A stretch of DNA of 15,203 nt from the NCBI GenBank assembly GCA_034429215.1, contig DAOUGI010000111.1, positions 1 to 15,203 on the forward strand. The letters are read 5' to 3'. The notes under the pieces are model-generated. The model was given only the letters and a program-made list of their open reading frames with translations. It did no database searches and was not told the origin of the DNA. The position numbers and the translations under genes were made by a program. This DNA comes from JAFGOG01 sp034429215 (GTDB lineage Bacteria; Chloroflexota; Anaerolineae; JAAYZQ01). Below, in pieces: positions 1 to 6,741 of the stretch (positions are counted from its first letter, which is position 1; every line of letters starts with the position of its first letter).

Positions 1-1706
1 AACCCCACCCGGAAATCCTGCAAGATCGACCCGCCGACGAACTCGCGCAGGATCGAGTTGTCGGGCACCGGGTCGGGAACCAGCGGCTCGAACCAGTCCA
101 GGAAGGTGAGCATGCGTTTGGCCTCGAGGTGCGCCTGGGTGCGCGGCTCGACCTGCAGCAGCAGCGGCTCGGCCAGCGGCTTGAGCACGGCCAGCTCGTA
201 TACCAGCGCCGAGTTGAACATGACGTCGGCGTGTTCCTGGAAGGGAAAGATCCAGCGTTTTTCGCCGTTGCGCACTGCCTCCCAACGTTCGATCGTCTGG
301 CGGGCCGAGTACCCTCGATGGGCGGCGTCGCGCACAATGCGGCGGATGAGGCGCGTGTCGGTGGTTGGGATCCGGTTGTGCTTGTCGATGTTGAGCTGGG
401 TCAGCGCCGAAATGTAAATGCGGTACAGGAACTCGGACGGGACGTTGGGCACGAGGGCCGGATTCAGGCCGTGGATCCCCTCGATCAGGATGATGTGGTC
501 GGGGCGCAGGCGGACCTCCGGTCCCGCTTCACGCAGCCCGGTCTTAAAGTTGTAGTGAGGCAGGGTGACCGCCTTCCCGTCGAGCAATTGCAGCAGGTGC
601 TCGTTAAAGAGGTCCAGGTCCAGTGCCCCCAGGGACTCATAGTCATACTGCCCCTGCTCGTCGCGCGGCGTCTTGGCCCTCTCCACAAAATAGTTGTCCA
701 TTTCGAGGGGGAACGGGCGCAGCCCGTTGGCCAACAGTTGGACGCTCAGCCTCTTGGAGAAGGTTGTCTTGCCCGACGACGATGGTCCGGCGATGAGGGC
801 CAGGCGGATCCGTCCCTGGCGCGCGGTGATCTCGGTGGCGATGCGGGCGATGCGCTGTTCGTGGAGCGCTTCAGAGACCAGCACAACCTCACGCGCCCGT
901 TCTCCGGCGATCGCTTCATTCAGCGTGCCCACGTCGGGAACTCCGATAAGCTCCAGCCACTCGCCATATTCACGAAAGACGTTGACCAGCTTGCGAGTGT
1001 CCGTGAACGGTTGGAGCTGCATCGGCGGGCTGCTGCGCGGGAAATGCAGGATAAAGCCCGGTGGATATCTGAGCAGGGAAAAAACGCTCAGATAGCCGGT
1101 TGAGGGCACCATGTAGCCGTGAAAGTAATCGCGAAAGCCGCGCAATTGGTACAGCGTCAAATAGTCTTTGCGCCGGCGGCTCTGGAGCCGGACCTTGTCC
1201 TCGTCGCCCCTGGCCTGGAACAGGGCGATGGCATCGCTGAGCGGCACTCGCTCTTTGAGGATTGGCTCGTCGGCTTCCACAATCTCCTGCATCCGTGCCT
1301 TGATCTGAGCCAGCTCCTCTTCGGTGAACGGCTCGCGGCCCCTAACCTCACAGAAATAGCCGCCGAAGGTGAGTGAATGGTCGACATAAACACTGGCCTG
1401 GGGAAACAGCTCGTGAATGGCGGTAATGAGCAGAAAAGACAACGAACGGCGATAGATGCGAAAGCCGTCGCTGTGGGCCATTGTGATCGGCGTCACCTCG
1501 ATATCACATTCGACCCGGTAGGTGAGTTCGCGCAGCTCGTTGTCCACCAAAGCCGCTACCGTGGGGCTGTCCGGATCGGAACCGGCTACGTGGATAAACT
1601 TTTCCAGTTGAGTGCCAATTGGCCCTTCAAAGACGCGGCCGTCGCTGAGCCAAACCTGTGCGGTATTGCGGGGCTCGGCCGGGTGGATCGAACCGGTATA
1701 ATTCAT
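1..1706 (-). CDS. TGS-domain nucleoside kinase (uridine kinase-like), 3' end cut by window edge
   Basis: I translated this by hand from the minus strand because the frame is open to the left edge; 568 codons are present and the last residues seen (DNSILREFVGGSILQDFRVG) look close to the usual C-terminus. The N-terminal ~75 residues resemble a TGS domain. Residues ~76-250 resemble the threonyl-tRNA-synthetase second additional domain (HSDG at 78, VDHSLTFGGYF near 108). From ~295 there is a P-loop phosphoribulokinase/uridine kinase domain with Walker A GPSSSGKTTF at 307-316, DNYF at 337 and LIEGIHGLNP at 407. Proteins with this fusion are annotated as nucleoside kinases that phosphorylate uridine or related nucleosides with NTP in the cytoplasm; the exact substrate is not readable here. 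The ATG at 1706 overlaps the upstream TGA as ATGA, implying translational coupling, and an AGGAAG lies about 10 bases upstream. It is the last visible gene of the transporter/kinase/glycosidase operon, although its role could be unrelated housekeeping. Confidence 0.9.
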   Translation of the reverse strand, partial: MNYTGSIHPAEPRNTAQVWLSDGRVFEGPIGTQLEKFIHVAGSDPDSPTVAALVDNELRELTYRVECDIEVTPITMAHSDGFRIYRRSLSFLLITAIHELFPQASVYVDHSLTFGGYFCEVRGREPFTEEELAQIKARMQEIVEADEPILKERVPLSDAIALFQARGDEDKVRLQSRRRKDYLTLYQLRGFRDYFHGYMVPSTGYLSVFSLLRYPPGFILHFPRSSPPMQLQPFTDTRKLVNVFREYGEWLELIGVPDVGTLNEAIAGERAREVVLVSEALHEQRIARIATEITARQGRIRLALIAGPSSSGKTTFSKRLSVQLLANGLRPFPLEMDNYFVERAKTPRDEQGQYDYESLGALDLDLFNEHLLQLLDGKAVTLPHYNFKTGLREAGPEVRLRPDHIILIEGIHGLNPALVPNVPSEFLYRIYISALTQLNIDKHNRIPTTDTRLIRRIVRDAAHRGYSARQTIERWEAVRNGEKRWIFPFQEHADVMFNSALVYELAVLKPLAEPLLLQVEPRTQAHLEAKRMLTFLDWFEPLVPDPVPDNSILREFVGGSILQDFRVG

Positions 1707-1972
1707 TTGGACTTTTCTTCCTGTCTTAGCCATGTGGCTACCACCAACAAGGTGATGGCGGCGAGTGTCGCCTCGATGACGTGCACCTGGCCAATGGTCC
1801 AAGGTATGGTGTCGAGCATCTCACCGGCGACCTGACCGGCAGCAAACCCGACGGCCGACGCCAGCCAGAAGAAGAACAGGTCGCGCAGGCGCCGCCCCCG
1901 CCATAGATAAAAAACTGCAGCGTAGGCCGATGCCAGAGCGACAGACAGAACAAAACCAGGCGCCTCAAGCAT
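1703..1972 (-). CDS. Small hydrophobic membrane protein, function unknown (89 aa)
   Basis: The protein begins MLEAPGFVLSVALASAYAAV and ends with a charged tail RQEEKSK. Three hydrophobic stretches (about residues 5-23, 31-50 and 61-82) suggest three membrane helices, with a basic RGRRLRD loop between the first two. The start is fixed by a perfect AGGAGG at 1979-1984, six bases upstream of the ATG. The open frame continues far upstream, but there it lies antiparallel-free inside the glycosidase coding region in another frame, so the long form is rejected. The gene sits 31 bases after the glycosidase stop, and its TGA overlaps the ATG of the nucleoside kinase (ATGA), so the two are probably co-translated. 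I do not recognise the family. Its coupling to a kinase gene is the only functional hint. Confidence 0.75.
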   Translation of the reverse strand: MLEAPGFVLSVALASAYAAVFYLWRGRRLRDLFFFWLASAVGFAAGQVAGEMLDTIPWTIGQVHVIEATLAAITLLVVATWLRQEEKSK

Positions 1973-1997
1973 CCAATTCCTCCTAGCCTCCTGCCCT

Positions 1998-2003
1998 ATT
2001 ATA
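1998..2003 (-). promoter_or_regulatory. Possible internal -10 element between glycosidase and small membrane protein
   Basis: The minus strand reads TGA TATAAT directly after the glycosidase stop codon, a perfect -10 hexamer. The position 17 bases upstream is ACCTGG, which is not a good -35. A start here would give a leader of only a few bases before the AGGAGG of the small membrane protein gene. It could let the last two genes be expressed separately, or it could be chance. Confidence 0.25.
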
Positions 2004-4742
2004 TCACAGTTTTGTCCTGACCAGGTAACGCAGCCAACATGCCAGCAGGTGAGCGGCTGCCGGACTGCGGCTGATGCCGGTCGGCTGATCGCCAAGACCA
2101 CCTTGAAGGCGCAGGGTTGTGGCGAGCAACCGGCCCCGGCCCCACCCCAGGACAATGGCATATTCGTGCAGATCCAGGCTGCGGGTGTCCATGCGGCGCA
2201 GAAGGGGAGAAGCGCTTCCAGCCTGAGGGCTTGAGCGCGGAAGGGCCGAAGCATCCAGAGCGCAATCGGCTGCCAGCGCGTAGAGCTGCATGCCGGGATC
2301 ATCGTGGGGAAAGTCGCCCCACGCCGGATGCGGCTCGACCAGCTTGAGCGCCTCGCGCCAGTAGGGGCAGGGGACGGCCGGCAACGGGCCCGGTGGCCCA
2401 TTCCTCTGTTGGAGAAGGATGGCCCGGCCGCTCGCCGCAACGAGCGCTTGGGCCTCCGCGTTCCAGGCGGTGCAGACCAGGACGGCATCCCTCCGCGGTA
2501 TCTCCCGGCCAGGCTCACAGATCTGGCACAAATCAGGCACGATGGATGGCAGATCGGCCAGTATGCCCAGGGGATCGAGCAACAGGAAGGGGGCGACGCC
2601 CGCCCACGGGTTTGACGGGTAGATCCATAGCGGCCAGGTGTTGGTCGCAAGCTGCTCGCCGGCCTCAATTCTGACCTGGAGTATCACCCGCCGGGGGTGA
2701 GTGACCTGTGGAGCCGAAAATTGGGCCACGGCCAGCTCCTGTACGCGGCCGGGGACCAACTCTACGGCAGCTTCACCCCTGGCCAGCGGCGCCTTGCCTG
2801 AGAAGGCAGCCTGCCAGGTCAGCCGGGCGGCGCCATGGAAGGCGGTATAGTTCGAGGCGATCAGGTGGGCTCGCACCGTCGCTCCTGCCGGGTAGCTGTG
2901 AGGGTCCCACAAAGCCGGCCGGTCGCCGCCGGCATCCCACGCCCGTCGCCGATCCCAACCGGCCAACAGGACCAGGTCGTCGTTAAAGGCGCGAAAGGCA
3001 TCGGGCTCGAACTTTAAGCGGCCCAGATCGTCCCACATGCCGGCGGTGCTGATCGGGGTGTCGGCCTCGCCGGTCACCACGTAACCCGACAGGTCGCGCC
3101 GGGCGCGCACTGCCTCGAGCGTGGCTTTGCGGTGTAACAGACCCTGCCGATAGGAGGCCTCGACGAGCTCGCAGAGATCTCGCTGAGGCGCGCCCTCCTT
3201 CCCGGAGGGCGGGTTCGAAGATTGGTTGTGCGTCCACAGACCATGTTCGTGCAGCTTGTCAGCATGCCGAACGGGACGGTATTCCCAGCGGGCGCCCTGG
3301 GGATTGGCCTGTGGATCGGGTCGCAGCCACCAAGGCAGGGCGCCGTCGCCGGCTTGAAGGATCGCCGGCAGGTCGCGCACGGTGTCATAGTCACAGAACT
3401 CGCCCATCAGCCACGGCTTGACGGCGCGCCAGGCGGGGGCAAATGCGTCAAGCAGCGGGTGCAGGAACTGCAGGTCGCAGTAAAAGTGGTTATCGTAAAA
3501 GTCGGCCGACTCGGCCAGCCATCCGCCGTACGCCTCGCCCGAGCCGCTGTTGTCGCGCACCAGGGCGTCGCCGGCCAAGGCCTTGACCTGGGCATACAGG
3601 CCGGCCAGGAAGGGGGCATCCACGGCCCGGTTCAGCTCGCAGCCCAGGGTATAGAACAGCACCGACGGGTGGCTGCGCGCCAGGCGCACCAGGCGCTCAT
3701 ATTCTAGTGGCGCTTGATTCCGGAAAGAGGCGGTTGGGTCGGGCAGCCACATCGGCAGCTCGACCCACAGGATCATGCCCAGCTCGTCGGCCAGATCAAA
3801 GTAATAGGGCGGTGGGAACCACAGGCACAGCTTGACGCCGTTGTAACCCATCTGCCGCAGGCGGAGCAGGTCGGCGCGAACGCGCTCCGGCCCAGGGTTG
3901 GGGCTGCGCCGGTCTGGGTACCAGCCCCACGACAGGGCCAGGCGAGGGTAGATCGGCCTGCCGTTCAGCACAATCGCCGTGTCCTGTGTCTCCAAGGTGC
4001 GCAGGCCAAAGCGCCTGCTGTAGGAGCAAGGCGTGCCACCCTCGTCTTCAGGCAAGCTTAACACGACGGTGTTAAGCGCTGGGTTGGCCGGCGACCAGGG
4101 TTGCGGGTTTGGCAGGCGCCCGTGCCACTCCAGGTGCGTTCCGGCCTCGACGGTCTCTTGAACGAGCAGTTTCCCAGTTGGGTCAAAGATCTGTAGCTGG
4201 CATGGACCGGGAGCCGAGCACTCGCCGGTGACACATACCCTGCCGTCGGCTGTGCCCTGGGCGTAAAGGTCGATCAGTCGGCACGGCCCGGTCACGAGCA
4301 ACTGCGTTTCCTGCCACAGCCCGCCAAAGGCGTGCCCCCACACGTAGGGTAAAAAGCCGCTGAGTGTCTGTCGCAGTGGAAAACGACCCGGCACGGCCGG
4401 CGAGTCGGGACCGGCGGTCAGGCTGGCCGGTTTCTCGACCTGTACCAGCAGCTCTGCCCGCTTGCCCGGTGCGTAGAAACCAGGGATCTCGACCTCAAAT
4501 GGGTCCCACATCCCGGTGTGAGAGCCGATTTTCTGCCCGTCGACCGACACGGTGCAATGATAGCTCGCCGCTCCAAAGCGGAGCCAGAGGCGCTGCCCGG
4601 CGGCCCTGGGAGCAGGGATCGTGGTGCGATACCAGTACGGGCCAGGATCAGCCAAGGGGAAGCCGGCGTCCTCCCAGCAGCCCGGTACGGAAGCAGGCTG
4701 CCAGCGACGTTGGCCGTCGCGGCGGATCTGCCAGCGCAACAT
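2004..4742 (-). CDS. Glycoside hydrolase family 2, beta-galactosidase/beta-mannosidase-like, cytoplasmic
   Basis: At 912 residues this is a normal length for family 2. Apparent order: jelly-roll sugar-binding domain (~1-155), Ig-like domain (~155-250), TIM barrel (~255-595), second Ig-like domain (~605-700) and a C-terminal Rossmann-like domain (~705-912) with motifs HPAWGDFPHDD and GRGRLLATTLRL. Such enzymes hydrolyse terminal beta-glycosidic bonds with retention. The predicted nucleophile is E448 in LMGEFCDYD. The predicted acid/base is E369, but the motif is TLGCELN, with Cys368 where clan GH-A normally has Asn. There is no signal peptide, so it acts on an imported or internal glycoside. 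The ATG is 3 bases after the sugar kinase TAG, which implies coupling; only a weak AGTAGGG precedes it. The neighbouring transporter and sugar kinase support a role in carbohydrate use. The exact sugar (galactose, mannose, glucuronate) cannot be told from sequence. Confidence 0.9.
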   Translation of the reverse strand: MLRWQIRRDGQRRWQPASVPGCWEDAGFPLADPGPYWYRTTIPAPRAAGQRLWLRFGAASYHCTVSVDGQKIGSHTGMWDPFEVEIPGFYAPGKRAELLVQVEKPASLTAGPDSPAVPGRFPLRQTLSGFLPYVWGHAFGGLWQETQLLVTGPCRLIDLYAQGTADGRVCVTGECSAPGPCQLQIFDPTGKLLVQETVEAGTHLEWHGRLPNPQPWSPANPALNTVVLSLPEDEGGTPCSYSRRFGLRTLETQDTAIVLNGRPIYPRLALSWGWYPDRRSPNPGPERVRADLLRLRQMGYNGVKLCLWFPPPYYFDLADELGMILWVELPMWLPDPTASFRNQAPLEYERLVRLARSHPSVLFYTLGCELNRAVDAPFLAGLYAQVKALAGDALVRDNSGSGEAYGGWLAESADFYDNHFYCDLQFLHPLLDAFAPAWRAVKPWLMGEFCDYDTVRDLPAILQAGDGALPWWLRPDPQANPQGARWEYRPVRHADKLHEHGLWTHNQSSNPPSGKEGAPQRDLCELVEASYRQGLLHRKATLEAVRARRDLSGYVVTGEADTPISTAGMWDDLGRLKFEPDAFRAFNDDLVLLAGWDRRRAWDAGGDRPALWDPHSYPAGATVRAHLIASNYTAFHGAARLTWQAAFSGKAPLARGEAAVELVPGRVQELAVAQFSAPQVTHPRRVILQVRIEAGEQLATNTWPLWIYPSNPWAGVAPFLLLDPLGILADLPSIVPDLCQICEPGREIPRRDAVLVCTAWNAEAQALVAASGRAILLQQRNGPPGPLPAVPCPYWREALKLVEPHPAWGDFPHDDPGMQLYALAADCALDASALPRSSPQAGSASPLLRRMDTRSLDLHEYAIVLGWGRGRLLATTLRLQGGLGDQPTGISRSPAAAHLLACWLRYLVRTKL

Positions 4743-4745
4743 GCC

Positions 4746-5633
4746 CTACTTCACAAACTTAAGATCGGCCAGTGTGCCTTTCCACGGCCCCGGGCGCTCC
4801 TGTTTCAACGTTGTGACAGCGGCGGCGACGCGCACGGCCTCTTCCGGGGAAGCTTTCAGCCGCCAGCCCAGGTAGCTGGCAAAGCAGGTGTCCCCACGGC
4901 CTGTCCGGCCTGCCAGGGAACGGGGAGTGAACGGCGCCTCGTGGATCTGCCCGTCGGCCCACACCGTCACCCCTGCCGATTGGGTCAGCACGATCTCACG
5001 CGGGCCATAGCCGGCCAGTTGGCGGGCCGCGGCGTGGAGATCGGTCTGCCCGGTCAACAGCTCGGCCTCTGCCCGGTCTACCTTCAGATAGGTCACCAGC
5101 GACAGCCCTCGTTCCATATCGGCCCACTGGCGAAATACCAGGTCGCCCCCGTCGCGGACGCGCACAAAGCCCTGCACGTCGAGCGCCACCGGGCCGCGTT
5201 GGGCCAGCATCTCGAGCAGCGGCAGATCGACCTCCCCGGCGATGATCGAGGCGATGCTATAGATACGGGCCGGCAGGTCGGGGATCTCGCCGGCCACAAA
5301 CGGGCCGGCAAAGCCGAGCGGTTGGCAGATGCGCCGTTCCATGTCGGCCGACCGGTAATAGTTGGCAATGCCGGAGGTTTCCGGGGCCGGTGTGGCGAAA
5401 ACCAGGATCCCTTCCTGTTTCAGCTCATCCAATAGGGGGAAATCGTCGGGATGCAGGCGGGTGACGACCGCCACGCTGGCGCCCAGCCGGCGCAGAACCA
5501 CGCTGCCATAGTACACACCCCCACCCGGCACCGTTTGGCCCTGGCCGTCTACGATCACCTGGTCCTTGGCAAAGTGGCCGATCATCACGACGTCGACAGG
5601 CGTCGGGTCGACAGGCGGCTTGGATCTGGTCAT
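4746..5633 (-). CDS. PfkB-family carbohydrate kinase, substrate unknown
   Basis: Ribokinase-fold kinase that transfers phosphate from ATP to a sugar or nucleoside in the cytoplasm. Seen: the N-terminal glycine signature PGGG (residues 36-39) after the first strand VVMIGHFAKD, the middle motif KVDRAEAELLTG, and the C-terminal signature GRTGRGDTC (242-250), whose Asp248 is the expected catalytic base. The usual DTxGAGD is altered to GRTGRGD, so the first Asp is Arg and the alanine of the anion hole is Arg. At 295 residues it is the usual family length. I chose the ATG at 5633 because AGGA at 5641-5644 is correctly spaced. A GTG at 5666 would overlap the ATPase stop as GTGA and add 11 residues, but it has no usable ribosome binding site. 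It lies between ATPase and glycosidase genes, which suggests it phosphorylates the sugar released or imported. Confidence 0.9.
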   Translation of the reverse strand: MTRSKPPVDPTPVDVVMIGHFAKDQVIVDGQGQTVPGGGVYYGSVVLRRLGASVAVVTRLHPDDFPLLDELKQEGILVFATPAPETSGIANYYRSADMERRICQPLGFAGPFVAGEIPDLPARIYSIASIIAGEVDLPLLEMLAQRGPVALDVQGFVRVRDGGDLVFRQWADMERGLSLVTYLKVDRAEAELLTGQTDLHAAARQLAGYGPREIVLTQSAGVTVWADGQIHEAPFTPRSLAGRTGRGDTCFASYLGWRLKASPEEAVRVAAAVTTLKQERPGPWKGTLADLKFVK

Positions 5634-5640
5634 CCTATCA

Positions 5641-5644
5641 TCCT
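5641..5644 (-). promoter_or_regulatory. Ribosome binding site deciding the PfkB kinase start
   Basis: AGGA on the minus strand lies 7 bases from the ATG at 5633, whereas the alternative GTG at 5666 has only GAGG one base away. This favours the ATG. Confidence 0.5.
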
Positions 5645-5662
5645 GGATCTGTTCGAGTTGGC

Positions 5663-6739
5663 TCACGCCTCAGGCAACACATACAAGCAGTCTTCCAGGA
5701 AGCGGAGCTTGATGGACTCTCCTTCGGGGTGGATGGTAATGTGGCGTGGATCGCGATCGACCACGGCCAGGAGCTGTCCCCCGGCCTCGACGTCGTATTC
5801 GACCACGTTGCCCAGATAGGCAGCGCGGCGGACGATGCCGTCCACCTGACCTTGCTCCGGGTCGATTTCGATCATCTCTGGCCGGGCAACCAGCGTTGCC
5901 CGGCTATCCAGCGGCATCTCCCGGTCCGGCGCCAGGGCGGTCAGCGTTGTCCCCAGCGCTTCCAGCACCAGCCTCACGCCCTGCCGGTCGCGCACCGTGC
6001 CCTCCACAAAGTTGGCCCGCCCGATAAAATCGGCCACAAAGCGGGTCTGGGGAAAGCGATAGACACCGGTGGGCGTGCCGATCTGCTCCACCCGGCCTTC
6101 GTTGATGATCACGACCTGGTCGGAGAGGGTCATGGCCTCCACCTGGTCGTGGGTGACGTACACACTGGTAATGCCCATCTTTTTCTGGATGCGCCGGATC
6201 TCGGTCCGCATCTGCTCGCGCAGCTTGGCGTCGAGGTTTGACAGCGGCTCGTCCATCAACAAAACCTTGGGTTCCATGACCAGCGCCCGGGCCAGGGCGA
6301 CACGCTGCTGCTGCCCACCAGACAACTGGTTGGGCGCCCGGTTCTCCAACCCGGTCAGCTCTACAAGGTCCAACACCCGCGCCACCCTTTCGCGCACTTC
6401 ACTCTTGGGCCGCCGCTGCACGTTCAGGCCATAGGCTGTGTTCTCGTACACGGTCAGGTGGGGAAAGATGGCATAGCTCTGAAAGACCATGCTCATGTCC
6501 CGCTTGTGGGGCGGTTCCTGGTTGATCACCTTGCCGTCCAGCCGGATGGTGCCTGACGTGGGAAACTCGAAACCGGCAATTAGCCGCAGCGTCGTGGTCT
6601 TGCCGCAGCCGGAAGGTCCGAGCAGGGTCACCAACTGGCCCTCTTCGATCTCTAGCGACACATGATCCACGGCCGTCACTTCGCCGCTGCCGCCACGGGC
6701 CGGAAAGATCTTGACGACGTCTTCTAGAACCAGATACAT
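5663..6739 (-). CDS. ABC transporter ATP-binding protein, AfuC/FbpC/PotA type
   Basis: A 358-residue ATPase that powers the neighbouring permease at the inner face of the membrane. Motifs in order: Walker A GPSGCGKTT (41-49), Q-loop Gln87 in VFQSYAIFP, signature LSGGQQQ (139-145), Walker B VLLMDEP (159-165), H-loop His197 in VTHDQVEAM, and a C-terminal TOBE_2 region (~280-355). This layout is typical of the iron/spermidine/phosphonate/sugar-phosphate branch. I took the ATG at 6739 because it starts MYLVLEDVVKIFPARGG, the normal family start, two bases after the permease stop with GGAG about 9 bases upstream. The frame stays open for 60 further codons, but that extension is in the permease coding region. 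The gene is followed 29 bases later by the sugar kinase. Confidence 0.95.
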   Translation of the reverse strand: MYLVLEDVVKIFPARGGSGEVTAVDHVSLEIEEGQLVTLLGPSGCGKTTTLRLIAGFEFPTSGTIRLDGKVINQEPPHKRDMSMVFQSYAIFPHLTVYENTAYGLNVQRRPKSEVRERVARVLDLVELTGLENRAPNQLSGGQQQRVALARALVMEPKVLLMDEPLSNLDAKLREQMRTEIRRIQKKMGITSVYVTHDQVEAMTLSDQVVIINEGRVEQIGTPTGVYRFPQTRFVADFIGRANFVEGTVRDRQGVRLVLEALGTTLTALAPDREMPLDSRATLVARPEMIEIDPEQGQVDGIVRRAAYLGNVVEYDVEAGGQLLAVVDRDPRHITIHPEGESIKLRFLEDCLYVLPEA

Positions 6740-6741
6740 TG

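Noticed and set aside
129..1103. Long plus-strand open frame of 324 codons
   Set aside because: It lies opposite the nucleoside kinase, which has Walker A and family-wide motifs on the minus strand. The plus frame has no recognisable domain and is a high-GC antisense shadow.
1973..2668. N-terminal extension of the small membrane protein to 321 residues
   Set aside because: The extension overlaps the 3' end of the GH2 gene in another frame, while a perfect AGGAGG marks the internal ATG at 1972.
4518..5435. Plus-strand open frame of 305 codons across the GH2/PfkB junction
   Set aside because: It runs antisense to two genes with clear catalytic motifs. Its composition (Arg, Gly, Pro, His) is typical of an antisense frame.
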